Source: DATBGZ01 sp036557785 (GTDB lineage: Bacteria > Actinomycetota > Actinomycetes > Mycobacteriales > Micromonosporaceae). Taken from it: a DNA stretch of 64,000 nucleotides. Under the pieces are notes generated by a model. That model worked only from the letters and a program-made list of their open reading frames with translations, was not told the origin of the DNA and ran no database searches. Position numbers and translations under genes: made by a program. The stretch spans positions 62,001 to 126,000 of the forward strand of contig DATBGZ010000082.1 in assembly GCA_036557785.1 (NCBI GenBank). Reading direction: 5' to 3'. Shown in pieces: positions 16,412 to 26,054 of this stretch (the stretch's first letter is position 1; each line of letters begins with the position of its first letter).

Positions 16412-16484
16412 CTTCTGTGTAACCATTCCTCCACCCGTCGCGTGTAGTCAGCGACGGTGCCTGCGGCGACGTGAGAGGAGTGTG

Positions 16485-16985
16485 GTGGCCGACTTCGACG
16501 AGCTCTACGCCGCCCAGTTCACCTCCCTCACCACGCAGCTGTACGCCTATCTCGGCGACCGGCAGGAGGCACAGGACGTGGTGCAGGAGGCGTTCTGTCG
16601 GGCCCTGGCGCGTTGGCCTCGGGTGAGCGGGTACGACGAGCCGGTCGCCTGGGTGCGGCGGGTGGCGTGGAACCTCGCGACGAGCCACCTGCGGCGGGGC
16701 CGGGTTGCCGCCGCGTTCCGCCGGCGCGCCCGGCCCGGCCACGAGCCGGCGCCCGGTCCGGACCGGGTGGCACTCGTGGCCGCGTTGCGCGAACTGCCAG
16801 AGCGGCAACGGCACGCGGTGGTGCTGCACTACCTGGCCGACCAGCCGGTGGCCGAGATCGCACGGGCCATGGGCGTTGCCGAGGGCACCGTCAAGGTCTG
16901 GCTGCACCGGGGCCGCGCCACGCTCGCGAGGCTCCTTGGGGTCGACACCGGTGCCACGCGGGACGGGAGGGTGGGTCATGGCTGA
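16485..16985 (+). CDS. SigE-family ECF RNA polymerase sigma factor
   Basis: The 166-residue protein has sigma region 2 (F-D-E-L-Y-A-A-Q-F onward, then D-V-V-Q-E-A-F-C-R-A-L-A-R-W and W-V-R-R-V-A-W-N-L-A) and region 4 (L-R-E-L-P-E-R-Q-R, then V-A-E-I-A-R-A-M-G-V-A-E-G-T-V-K-V-W-L-H-R-G). It lacks regions 1 and 3, as ECF factors do, and matches the actinobacterial SigE-family subgroup. GTG starts exist at 16482 and 16485; the latter gives better spacing to AGGAG at 16476. It overlaps the following membrane-protein gene by eight bases, the usual sigma/anti-sigma arrangement. Confidence 0.87.
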   Translation: MADFDELYAAQFTSLTTQLYAYLGDRQEAQDVVQEAFCRALARWPRVSGYDEPVAWVRRVAWNLATSHLRRGRVAAAFRRRARPGHEPAPGPDRVALVAALRELPERQRHAVVLHYLADQPVAEIARAMGVAEGTVKVWLHRGRATLARLLGVDTGATRDGRVGHG

Positions 16986-17925
16986 CCTGATCGACGAGCC
17001 GCTGCGGGAGGCATTCATGCAGCTTCGCATCGAGGTAGTGGGCGATGTCGTGCCGCCGGGTCCCGAGGCGGCCCACCGCACGGTGGCCCGACGGCGGCGG
17101 ATGCGCAACGGTCTCGGTGCCGGCGCGGTGGCTCTGGCCATCGCACTCGGCGTGCTGGCCTTCGGTCCGCACTATCGTGGTGACGCGAGGACCGGCGTGA
17201 GTGCTCCGACGCAGGCGAACCTCGCCGATTTCGGAGAGCTGCGTCGCGCTGTGCTGACGAGGCTGGGCATGCTCGACGTACCCGGGCAGTGGCGCGGCCT
17301 GTGGGCCTGGGACGTGTACGGCGATCCGGCGCATCACACGTTCGGCGCCGGCGCGCCGTGGCCCGCCGGCACCTATGACGGGCTCGTAACCTGCGCCGGG
17401 CGCGGATCCATCACGGTCACGTGGTGGACGAGCGACACCCCGATCACGCTGACCGTGCCCTGCTCCAGCAAGACCGACCTCGCTCACTTCACCGCCTACC
17501 TGCCGACCCCCGGCGAGATCTCGCTGATCGCCCAAGGTGACGCGTTGGCGACCGGGCAGGCGGCGTTCGGTGTGCTGATGACCGACCCCTACATCGTCGC
17601 TGCGAAGAACGCGCTGGGCCCCGGCAGCTTCATCGCCGCGACCTCCGGCGACACGTCCGAGCCTCGCCAGACCGTTGTCGAGGGGACACAACCGGGTACC
17701 TACCGGGTGTCCCTGGTCTGCGTCGGCACCGATACCCTGCAGGTCTCGTTCATGCTCGGGGATGCCCATACGCGCGACGACGTGGTCTGCACGGACGGCG
17801 GTGCTCGGCTCGACCTGCAGCTGACCAGTAGTACGGTGGCGGCGAGCGTCGTGACCATCGTGACCGCGGACGGCGAGTTCACCGGCAGCGCTGGCTACGC
17901 GTACGGCATCTCCCAGGTGCCCTGA
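16978..17925 (+). CDS. membrane-anchored protein, probable anti-sigma or sensor partner
   Basis: A 315-residue protein with a short cytoplasmic start (about 44 residues, ending in the basic R-R-R-R-M-R), one membrane helix at about 45-63 and a large extracytoplasmic domain of beta-rich character with four well-spread cysteines. The cytoplasmic part could bind the sigma factor encoded just upstream, with which the gene overlaps. No zinc anti-sigma motif H-x3-C-x2-C is present, so any anti-sigma activity would be of a non-ZAS type. The extracytoplasmic part is unrecognised. Confidence 0.6.
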   Translation: MADLIDEPLREAFMQLRIEVVGDVVPPGPEAAHRTVARRRRMRNGLGAGAVALAIALGVLAFGPHYRGDARTGVSAPTQANLADFGELRRAVLTRLGMLDVPGQWRGLWAWDVYGDPAHHTFGAGAPWPAGTYDGLVTCAGRGSITVTWWTSDTPITLTVPCSSKTDLAHFTAYLPTPGEISLIAQGDALATGQAAFGVLMTDPYIVAAKNALGPGSFIAATSGDTSEPRQTVVEGTQPGTYRVSLVCVGTDTLQVSFMLGDAHTRDDVVCTDGGARLDLQLTSSTVAASVVTIVTADGEFTGSAGYAYGISQVP

Positions 17926-17962
17926 GGCAGCCGAGAGTCCACTGTGGATGCCAGCGCCGCGG

Positions 17963-18487
17963 CTACGCGTGCATCGCGCTGCTGGACAGCTCGGTGGCGA
18001 TCGCCCGCGACCACTGCCTGATCCGGTCGTCGTTGCGGAAGTCACCGCCGTGCCCGCCGCGCACCATCGCGTGGGCGATGAAGCCCTGGGCGTACTCGTC
18101 GAGCCTGCCCCCGAACGTGACGTGCTCACGCGCGTGCAGGGTCTGCACCGCCTGCGCTGCCTGTGCCACCGGCGGGATCTGCTTCTCGTCGGCGGAGTTG
18201 TCCAGCGGGCCACTGCTGAACACCCACACGGGCCGGTCCTGCAACGCCTTCGCGTACCGCCGGGCGAAGACCCGCGCGTCGTGATGCCAGCGACCCGCGT
18301 AGACGGCACCGCCGAGCACGACGGCGTCGTACTGCTGCACGTCGTTGACCCAGTTCGCCGGGCGTACCTCGGCCACCACACCCGACTCGGCGAGTTCGGT
18401 GGCGATGATGTTCGCGATGCCGGCAGTCCCGCCGTTGCGGGTGCCGTACGCGACGAGGACCCTGGGCCGGGGGTCGTGGTTGGACAT
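17963..18487 (-). CDS. flavodoxin domain protein
   Basis: The 174-residue protein has the flavodoxin phosphate loop V-A-Y-G-T-R-N-G-G-T at about residues 12-21, the second strand D-A-V-V-L-G-G-A-V-Y-A-G-R-W and V-W-V-F-S-S-G-P-L-D. These resemble the HemG-like flavodoxins that use menaquinone to oxidise protoporphyrinogen, but in actinobacteria such proteins are usually only called flavodoxins. It is cytoplasmic with no signal or membrane segment. It converges on the membrane-protein gene at 16978; the gap holds a TCCACTGTGGA palindrome. Confidence 0.78.
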   Translation of the reverse strand: MSNHDPRPRVLVAYGTRNGGTAGIANIIATELAESGVVAEVRPANWVNDVQQYDAVVLGGAVYAGRWHHDARVFARRYAKALQDRPVWVFSSGPLDNSADEKQIPPVAQAAQAVQTLHAREHVTFGGRLDEYAQGFIAHAMVRGGHGGDFRNDDRIRQWSRAIATELSSSAMHA

Positions 18488-18626
18488 CTGCTGCTCCTTC
18501 CGGTGGGCCGCTCGCGGCCGCCACGCACCCCACCTTCGCCGCCCGCCACCGTGCTCACCCGGGCCGTTCGGTACACGGGCGACAGACCGTTGGTCCTCCG
18601 CTGCCCGAATGCCCGGTCGACGGTGG

Positions 18627-19226
18627 TCAGCAGGCGGTCTCGGTGGTGTACGCCTTCGCTGTCGCGCCCCACTGGTAGAGGATCTGGCCGGGCCACTCGA
18701 CCAGCGGCAGATGGGCCGGGGCGACCGCGATGGTGCCGTCGAAGCACCGGCTCACCCGGACCTGCGCGCGCCACGCCTGGTCGGTGGTGGTGACGAGGAT
18801 GAGCGAGGTCCAGCCCCGCTGCCGGGCCAGATCCGCGACGTAGCGAGCCTCGCCGCGCGTCGTATACGGGTCGGGATGAAAGCAGATCACCGGCACGCCA
18901 CGCAGCCGCCCGTCCTGGCACCAACTGGTATCGATCTCGTCATCCGAGACCGAGATGAGGACCACCGGCGCGTGCCCCTCCCGCGCCAGGTCCAGCGCGA
19001 CTTCACGCCGATTGCCGGGGCCTCCGAAGACGGCGATGGCATCGGCGTGGTTCGGCACCGCAGGCAGGTCGGGCCACACGAACAGCCGGGCCGTGGCCAC
19101 CGAGAAGCCCGCCACCAACGCCAGCAGCACCACCGCCACCACCCACCGCCGGCGCGGGCTCGGGATCGCGAAGCGCGGTGGTCGCGGGGGCGACGACACG
19201 GTTCCACGATCAGGGGCTTCGGTCAT
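18627..19226 (-). CDS. DUF218 / YdcF-like membrane-anchored protein
   Basis: A 199-residue protein with a membrane anchor at about residues 28-50 and an extracytoplasmic DUF218 domain: A-D-A-I-A-V-F-G-G-P-G-N-R-R near 62-75, D-L-A-R-E-G-H-A-P-V-V-L-I-S, T-T-R-G-E-A-R-Y-V-A-D-L-A and L-I-L-V-T-T-T-D-Q-A-W-R-A. The family (ElyC/SanA/YdcF) affects envelope permeability or lipid carrier metabolism, with no firm biochemical activity. The ATG at 19226 overlaps the 3' end of the ABC-exporter remnant by 17 bases. A second DUF218 protein occurs at 59305. Confidence 0.75.
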   Translation of the reverse strand: MTEAPDRGTVSSPPRPPRFAIPSPRRRWVVAVVLLALVAGFSVATARLFVWPDLPAVPNHADAIAVFGGPGNRREVALDLAREGHAPVVLISVSDDEIDTSWCQDGRLRGVPVICFHPDPYTTRGEARYVADLARQRGWTSLILVTTTDQAWRAQVRVSRCFDGTIAVAPAHLPLVEWPGQILYQWGATAKAYTTETAC

Positions 19227-19419
19227 GCGGGCTCCGAACGGCAGGGCGTGGTTGGCTCACCTGGAGAGCGTATGCGCTGGCCTGGATACCGAAGAGGCGG
19301 GCGTACTGCCCGCCCAGCGCGAGGAGCGCGGGGTGGGCGCCCGACTCCACGATCCGGCCGTCATCCAACACCAGGATCAGGTCCGCACCGGTGACGGTGG
19401 AGAAGCGGTGCGAGACCGG
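19210..19419 (-). pseudogene. C-terminal remnant of an ABC exporter ATPase
   Basis: In one open frame the minus strand reads V-S-H-R-F-S-T-V-T-G-A-D-L-I-L-V-L-D-D-G, then R-I-V-E-S-G-A-H-P-A-L-L-A-L-G-G-Q-Y-A-R-L-F. This is the H-loop and the D-G-R-I-V-E-x-G-x-H tail of an MsbA/LmrA-type exporter. Upstream of the H-loop the homology stops abruptly at about 19419, and there is no Walker A, signature or membrane domain. The frame closes with a TGA at 19210. It is a deletion remnant about 70 codons long. Confidence 0.8.
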
Positions 19420-19503
19420 AGCAGGCTCCGGCTGGTCGGCATGCTGGCGGCCGGCTCTTGTGCCGACGATTGCGGTCCACCGTCACATAAGCGCCCACAC
19501 CCA

Positions 19504-19526
19504 TCAACCGAGTTCTCGCCGGTTGA
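19504..19526 (-). terminator. hairpin after the Ser/Thr kinase gene
   Basis: TCAACCG and CGGTTGA form a perfect 7-base stem with a 9-base loop beginning eight bases past the kinase stop codon on the minus strand. It is also an inverted repeat at the border of the ABC remnant. Confidence 0.5.
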
Positions 19527-19533
19527 CGGTGAT

Positions 19534-21240
<1,707 letters not shown>

Positions 21241-21340
21241 CGTCCCCCTGCCTCGGTGTGGCGCCTCGGGCGAAGCGTAGTCCGCCGACGGGCCTCGACG
21301 AGGGTTGGCGGGCCTGGCGCGGGGATGGCAGGCTGCGTGA

Positions 21341-21940
21341 ATGCCTCGCCGACCCGCCAGCCCGGTCGTCATCGTGCTGCTCGCCGCCATCGGCGCCCTC
21401 GTCGCCGGGGTGGCCGGCACGGCCACCTACCTCGGGGTCTCCGGGTATCTGCAGGGCCAGCCATCGACGCCTGGCCCGAGCGTTGGTGGCGGCCAGACCA
21501 CGGGTACCAAGCCCTCGCAGACACCGGAGCCCACCGCCTCGCAGACGCCGTGTCCCCTCTACACGATCGCGCAAGTACAGACGAAGGGCCACCCCGGCAC
21601 GCTGGTGAACCTGCTCTACGTGCGAGGCCCACGACGCAGCGGTTCGGGCCCGGGGGGCGAGGGGTGGATCTGCCAGGACGCCGACGGCACGCTCTACTAC
21701 CAAGGCCACGACCTGGACGGCAGACGCCCGTCCGACGGCAAGAACACCATCCTCGTCGGCGGCGGGATCCGAGGTGACGTGGTCCAAGTCGGATCGACAT
21801 ATGTGGCGACAATCCGCAACGCGACGTACCGCGTGAGCTGTGACGAGTTCGCGTACATCGGCTCCGACGGCCGGCGCACCGACTACCAGATCATGACCTG
21901 TGAGGCCGGCGGCGGTCCCACCACGCTGGCCCAGGCCTGA
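21341..21940 (+). CDS. hypothetical exported or membrane-anchored protein
   Basis: A 199-residue protein with an N-terminal hydrophobic segment at about 8-33 (V-V-I-V-L-L-A-A-I-G-A-L-V-A-G), a Thr/Pro/Ser linker, and an extracytoplasmic domain with four cysteines, likely two disulfides (C-P-L-Y near 72, W-I-C-Q-D, R-V-S-C-D-E-F and M-T-C-E-A-G). The family is not recognised. It is divergent from the Ser/Thr kinase with a 100-base gap and may be a wall-side partner, without direct evidence. A CAGGCT element six bases before the ATG suggests leaderless transcription. Confidence 0.65.
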   Translation: MPRRPASPVVIVLLAAIGALVAGVAGTATYLGVSGYLQGQPSTPGPSVGGGQTTGTKPSQTPEPTASQTPCPLYTIAQVQTKGHPGTLVNLLYVRGPRRSGSGPGGEGWICQDADGTLYYQGHDLDGRRPSDGKNTILVGGGIRGDVVQVGSTYVATIRNATYRVSCDEFAYIGSDGRRTDYQIMTCEAGGGPTTLAQA

Positions 21941-21994
21941 CCCTGTCGCGCCCGCCACCCTGACCGGTGCCGGGGGCCGCGACCTGGGAGAATG

Positions 21995-22033
21995 GGGGCG
22001 TAATCGCCCCGTTACCCGCCGCTGGCCGGCGGG
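21995..22033 (+). promoter_or_regulatory. two hairpins in the leader of ettA
   Basis: Stem one is GGGGCG-TAAT-CGCCCC (21995-22010). Stem two is CCCGCCG-CTGGC-CGGCGGG (22015-22033). They lie between a -10-like GAGAAT and the AGGGAGGG ribosome binding site of ettA. The arrangement could be an attenuator, but no antiterminator pairing was worked out. Confidence 0.4.
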
Positions 22034-22063
22034 AGCAACGCGCTCAGGGAGGGTGGCCGCACC

Positions 22064-23740
22064 GTGGCCCAGTACATCTACACGCTCGAGAAGGCCCGCA
22101 AGGCGCACGGTGACAAGGTCGTGCTCGATGACGTGACCCTCTCCTTCCTGCCCGGCGCGAAGATCGGCGTCGTCGGCCCGAACGGCGCGGGCAAGTCGAG
22201 CCTGCTGCGGATCATGGCGGGCGTTGACACGCTGAGCAATGGCGAGGCCCGGCTCATGCCCGGCTACACCGTGGGTCTGCTCGCCCAGGAGCCGCCGCTG
22301 GACGAGACCAAGACCGTGCTCGGCAACATCGAGCAGGCCGTGGCCGCGACCAAGGCGAAGCTTGCCCGGTTCAATGAGATCGCCGAGCTCATGGCTACCG
22401 AGTACTCGGATCAGCTGATGGAGGAGATGGGGCACCTGCAGGAGGAGCTCGACCACGCCGACGCGTGGGACATCGACGCCCGGCTTGATCAGGCGATGGA
22501 CGCGCTGCGCTGCCCGCCGCCGGACGCGAAGGTCACCGAGCTCTCCGGCGGAGAGCGTCGTCGGGTTGCGCTGTGCACGCTGCTGCTGGAGCAGCCCGAT
22601 CTGCTGCTGCTCGATGAGCCGACGAACCACCTCGACGCGGAGAGCGTGCAGTGGCTGGAACAGCACCTCGCCAAGTACGCCGGGACGGTCATCTCGATCA
22701 CTCACGACCGATACTTCCTCGACAACGTGGCGCAGTGGATCCTCGAGCTCGACCGCGGTCGCGCCTTCCCCTACGAAGGCAACTACTCCACCTACCTGGA
22801 CAAGAAGGCGCAACGCCTGGCGGTACAGGGGCGCAAGGACGCGAAGCTGCAGAAGCGGCTGACCGAGGAGCTGGAGTGGGTACGGTCGAACGCCCGGGCC
22901 CGCCAGACCAAGTCCCGGGCCCGGTTGGACCGGTACGACGAGATGGCCGCCGAGGCGGAGAAGACCCGCAAGCTCGACTTCGAGGAGATCCAGATCCCCC
23001 CGGGGCCGCGGCTGGGCAACACGGTGATCGAGGCCAACAAGCTGACCAAGGGTTTCGGCGACCGGGTGCTGATCCGCGACCTGTCGTTCTCCTTGCCGCG
23101 CAACGGGATCGTGGGCATCATCGGCCCCAACGGGGTCGGCAAGACGACCCTGTTCAAGACCATCGTCGGTTTGGAGAAGCCGGACTCCGGCACGGTCAAG
23201 GTCGGCGAGACGGTCCTATTGTCCTATGTGGACCAGGATCGGGCGGGCCTGGACCCGGCGAAGACCGTCTGGCAGGTCGTCTCCGACGGATTGGACCACC
23301 TGCTCGTTGGCAAGGTGGAGATGCCCTCGCGCGCCTACGTGGCCGCGTTCGGGTTCAAGGGTCCCGACCAGCAGAAGCCAACCGGCGTGCTCTCCGGGGG
23401 AGAGCGCAACCGGCTGAACCTGGCGCTGACCCTGAAGATCGGTGGCAACGTGATCCTGCTCGACGAGCCGACCAACGACCTCGACGTGGAGACACTGTCC
23501 TCATTGGAGAACGCGCTGCTGGAGTTCCCCGGCTGTGCGGTGGTGATCTCGCACGACCGGATGTTCCTCGACCGGGTCGCCACGCACATCCTCGCCTGGG
23601 AGGGGGACGACGAGGATCCGGCGACGTGGTTCTGGTTCGAGGGCAACTTCGAGGCGTACGAGAAGAACAAGGTCGACCGCCTCGGCGTCGACGCGGCGCG
23701 GCCGCACCGGGTCACCTATCGCAAGCTCACCCGAGACTGA
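22064..23740 (+). CDS. ettA: energy-dependent translational throttle protein EttA (ABC-F)
   Basis: The 558-residue ABC-F ATPase binds the ribosomal E site and gates the first elongation cycle according to the ADP/ATP ratio. It has two nucleotide-binding domains: Walker A G-P-N-G-A-G-K-S at 38-45, signature L-S-G-G-E-R-R-R and Walker B L-L-L-L-D-E-P-T-N-H-L-D in the first, and G-P-N-G-V-G-K-T, L-S-G-G-E-R-N-R and L-L-D-E-P-T-N-D-L-D in the second. The EttA-type arm and the linker with R-Q-T-K-S-R-A-R-L lie between them. There is no membrane domain. The start is GTG after AGGGAGGG. Confidence 0.95.
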   Translation: MAQYIYTLEKARKAHGDKVVLDDVTLSFLPGAKIGVVGPNGAGKSSLLRIMAGVDTLSNGEARLMPGYTVGLLAQEPPLDETKTVLGNIEQAVAATKAKLARFNEIAELMATEYSDQLMEEMGHLQEELDHADAWDIDARLDQAMDALRCPPPDAKVTELSGGERRRVALCTLLLEQPDLLLLDEPTNHLDAESVQWLEQHLAKYAGTVISITHDRYFLDNVAQWILELDRGRAFPYEGNYSTYLDKKAQRLAVQGRKDAKLQKRLTEELEWVRSNARARQTKSRARLDRYDEMAAEAEKTRKLDFEEIQIPPGPRLGNTVIEANKLTKGFGDRVLIRDLSFSLPRNGIVGIIGPNGVGKTTLFKTIVGLEKPDSGTVKVGETVLLSYVDQDRAGLDPAKTVWQVVSDGLDHLLVGKVEMPSRAYVAAFGFKGPDQQKPTGVLSGGERNRLNLALTLKIGGNVILLDEPTNDLDVETLSSLENALLEFPGCAVVISHDRMFLDRVATHILAWEGDDEDPATWFWFEGNFEAYEKNKVDRLGVDAARPHRVTYRKLTRD

Positions 23741-23759
23741 GTGCCGGCCGGGAGGACAG

Positions 23760-24185
23760 GTGCGCTTCGTCCATGAGTGCGCGCTGCGCTGGTCCGATCT
23801 GGACGCCTTCGGGCACATCAACAATGCGCGCTTCCTCACCCTGCTCGAAGAGGCCCGCGTCGCGCTCTTCTTCGTCGGCGCCCGGGCCAAGGGCCTCACG
23901 TCGTTCGAGGAGGGCATCGTGATCTTCCGACACGAGATCGACTACCTTCGCCCCGTGGAGTACGCCGCCGGCCCGGACGGCTCGCCCCGAGCGCCATCGG
24001 TGCGCATCGAACTCTGGGTGGAGGACGTACGGCCGAGCCGGTTCACGGTCGTCTACGAGGTCTTCGACGCCGATGCGCTCGCGGCCCGAGCGCGGTCGGT
24101 GTGCGTGCCGTTCAACCTCAGCGCGCGGACGCCGCGCCGGCTCAGCGATGTCGAGCGCGCCTTCCTCGCGGACTGGACGCCGTGA
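23760..24185 (+). CDS. acyl-CoA thioesterase, hotdog fold (4HBT type)
   Basis: The 141-residue protein has the 4-hydroxybenzoyl-CoA thioesterase-type active-site motif W-S-D-L-D-A-F-G-H-I-N-N-A-R-F at about residues 10-24, where the Asp is the expected catalytic residue. The remaining hotdog strands are visible (V-I-F-R-H-E-I-D-Y-L-R-P, R-I-E-L-W-V-E-D and F-T-V-V-Y-E-V-F). It cleaves acyl-CoA thioesters in the cytoplasm, with substrate unknown. GTG start, 19 bases after ettA, so probably co-transcribed with it. Confidence 0.87.
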   Translation: MRFVHECALRWSDLDAFGHINNARFLTLLEEARVALFFVGARAKGLTSFEEGIVIFRHEIDYLRPVEYAAGPDGSPRAPSVRIELWVEDVRPSRFTVVYEVFDADALAARARSVCVPFNLSARTPRRLSDVERAFLADWTP

Positions 24186-24186
24186 C

Positions 24187-24858
24187 GTGAGCGCCCCCGC
24201 GGACCGCCCGCGCCCGGGGGTGGGACCGGACGCGAGGGAGTTCCTGGCCCGCCTCGTGCGGCTCGACCCGGCCGCGCTCGTGCGCATGCGCCCTGAGGGC
24301 GAGGGCGCCCTCGCCTGGGCGATGCTGCCGTTCCGCGTGCTCGTCAGTTGGTCGTTGCCTACGGTGCCCGCCCGCGACAGCACACTCCGGGCGGCCGACC
24401 TGCTCGCCGGATCTGACGCCGACGGCACCGCGGCGCCGCGCCGGGACCGCGAGTGGCGCTGGCCCCTGCCATCGGCCCCGGGCCGGGTGGTGGAGCGGAT
24501 CCCCACCGCCGACGTGATCCGGCTCGCCGCCGCGGCCGCCCGTACGGTCAGAGCTGCGACCACGGAGGGTATCGGCGGACGTGCGGTGGGTGAACGCATG
24601 CTGCGCGACGCGGTGCTCGACCACGTATCGATCGTTGTCACCACCAATGATGGTCAACGTGCCGAGATCCGGCAGCGCCTCGTCCAGGCCGTCGTGCGCA
24701 TGGGATTCCTCGGTCGACCCGGCGGAGCGGCCGATTCCCAGCGCGGGCCGGCCGAGCAGCCCGGGGTGGCAGTGAGACTCGCCATGGGCTGGATCGGGCT
24801 AGAGGCTAGGCACGGTTCGGCCTGGTATCGTCCGATCTCGCCCCTCCGCTTGGGCTGA
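24187..24858 (+). CDS. conserved hypothetical protein after the thioesterase
   Basis: A 223-residue protein that I cannot assign to a family. It begins with a GTG one base after the thioesterase stop. The sequence is Ala/Arg-rich with a mainly helical N-terminal part (D-A-R-E-F-L-A-R-L-V-R-L-D-P-A-A-L-V-R) and a central segment (V-I-R-L-A-A-A-A-A-R-T-V) followed by a Gly/Ser-rich tail. It has no signal peptide or membrane helix. It is likely part of the ettA-thioesterase operon. A hairpin overlaps its stop codon. Confidence 0.65.
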   Translation: MSAPADRPRPGVGPDAREFLARLVRLDPAALVRMRPEGEGALAWAMLPFRVLVSWSLPTVPARDSTLRAADLLAGSDADGTAAPRRDREWRWPLPSAPGRVVERIPTADVIRLAAAAARTVRAATTEGIGGRAVGERMLRDAVLDHVSIVVTTNDGQRAEIRQRLVQAVVRMGFLGRPGGAADSQRGPAEQPGVAVRLAMGWIGLEARHGSAWYRPISPLRLG

Positions 24859-24862
24859 GGGG
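24841..24862 (+). terminator. hairpin over the stop codon of the ettA-operon end
   Basis: CCCCTC and GAGGGG pair over six bases around a 10-base loop and include the TGA at 24856-24858. It is followed at 24863 by TTGACG, which may be the -35 box of the next gene's promoter. Confidence 0.35.
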
Positions 24863-24972
24863 TTGACGCGACACCCGCACGTTCAGATGATGTCGAGTCA
24901 TACGAACAGCCCGCACCCGCCGTGGGGTCGGGCGTCGACCGGGGTGCTACGGGGATGGAGGGGCGCAGGCCC

Positions 24973-25578
24973 ATGGCATGGTGGTCCTGGCTGGGCGGGC
25001 AGCGGTTCCGCTCTCGCAGTCGCGGTTCGGATCTGCTCTCGACCGCGAGCCTCTCCGAGTTGCTCGGCAGCTCGGTCGCGACGAGTGACGCGACGCCCCC
25101 ACCAGGCGCGGACACCGTCGCGCGCTTCGACGTGCCCCACCAGCGGGTGCCTGACGCCTCGACTCGACCTTTGTCGATGCGCCGGGTGCGCGAGGCGCTG
25201 GACCGCCTCGACATCCGCTACCTCACCGACGCCGATGGCAGCCTGCTCGCGATGTGGGAACGCCACGCGGTGCTCTTCGCGATCGAGGGCCCTGAGGACG
25301 AGATCCTCGTCATGCGCGGCCGCCCGCACGGCACGGTCGCGCCCGACTGGGCCGACCGCGCGTACCGGGTTGTCAACGAGTGGAACCACACCCGCCGGTT
25401 CTGCAAGGCGTACGTGGGCGACGTCACGGAGCGCGGGATGTTGCCGATCTACGCGGAGATCCAGGTGCCGCTGCAGTCCGGGGTGCACGACGCGCTCCTC
25501 GACGAGCTGGTCGACTGCGCCGCGGCCGTCACCAGCGCCTTCGTCGACTGGCTGCACGACGACGGAGCGCTGCTCTAG
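24973..25578 (+). CDS. YbjN domain protein
   Basis: The 201-residue protein has a variable N-terminus and a YbjN-like domain (about 75-195): V-R-E-A-L-D-R-L-D-I-R-Y-L-T-D-A-D-G-S-L, A-Y-R-V-V-N-E-W-N-H-T-R-R-F-C-K-A and L-P-I-Y-A-E-I-Q-V-P-L. YbjN proteins resemble type III secretion chaperones in fold and in actinobacteria are of unknown function. The ATG at 24973 is preceded by GGAGGGG at good spacing; two upstream in-frame ATGs were rejected for lack of one. A possible promoter (TTGACG at 24863, GATGAT at 24886) lies upstream. Confidence 0.75.
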   Translation: MAWWSWLGGQRFRSRSRGSDLLSTASLSELLGSSVATSDATPPPGADTVARFDVPHQRVPDASTRPLSMRRVREALDRLDIRYLTDADGSLLAMWERHAVLFAIEGPEDEILVMRGRPHGTVAPDWADRAYRVVNEWNHTRRFCKAYVGDVTERGMLPIYAEIQVPLQSGVHDALLDELVDCAAAVTSAFVDWLHDDGALL

Positions 25579-25589
25579 CTTCCTCACAC

Positions 25590-25991
25590 CTATTCGAACG
25601 TGTTGACCATGTGCATGGCCGCGCGCTGCAGGTAGTCCCAGAGCGTCTGCTCATGCGCCGGCTCCAGAGCGAGCGACTCGACGGCGGCACGCATGTGGCG
25701 CAGCCACGCGTCCCGCTCGGTCGGGCCGACCGTGAACGGCGCATGGCGCATTCGCAATCGTGGATGTCCTCGGAGTTGCGAGTACGTGCCCGGCCCGCCC
25801 CAGTACTGGATCAGGAACAGCCGCAGCCGCTCCTGCGCCGGTCCGAGGTCCTGGTCCGGGTAGAGCGGGCGTAGCACCGGGTCGTGCGCCACGCCCTCAT
25901 AGAACGTGGCGACGAGCTTGCGGAAGGTCGGCTCACCGCCGACCGCCTCGTAGAACGTTTGCGCCGGCATGGGCTCGCCCGGGTTGCTCAC
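25590..25991 (-). CDS. group II truncated haemoglobin (GlbO-like)
   Basis: The 133-residue 2-over-2 globin binds haem and O2. The proximal histidine is His76 in L-R-G-H-P-R-L-R-M-R-H, the CD1 tyrosine lies in R-P-L-Y-P (Tyr44), and the G8 tryptophan in E-R-D-A-W-L-R at 95. These residues match the Mycobacterium GlbO pattern. Its usual roles are O2 or NO handling and redox signalling. The start is GTG at 25991; an internal ATG at residue 8 is possible. It converges on the YbjN gene with an 11-base gap. Confidence 0.92.
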   Translation of the reverse strand: MSNPGEPMPAQTFYEAVGGEPTFRKLVATFYEGVAHDPVLRPLYPDQDLGPAQERLRLFLIQYWGGPGTYSQLRGHPRLRMRHAPFTVGPTERDAWLRHMRAAVESLALEPAHEQTLWDYLQRAAMHMVNTFE

Positions 25992-26054
25992 GGCTCCATC
26001 GTGCCAGGCTCACCGGCGCGAGCCCGGTGTGCTGCGGTCGCGGTCACAGCCCCG

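Noticed and set aside
16891..18924. 677-codon minus-strand open frame across the anti-sigma-like and flavodoxin region
   Set aside because: It overlaps well-supported genes and its translation has no family pattern.
24073..24186. Longer start for the hypothetical protein after the thioesterase
   Set aside because: The extension overlaps the thioesterase in another frame; the GTG at 24187 fits the operon spacing.
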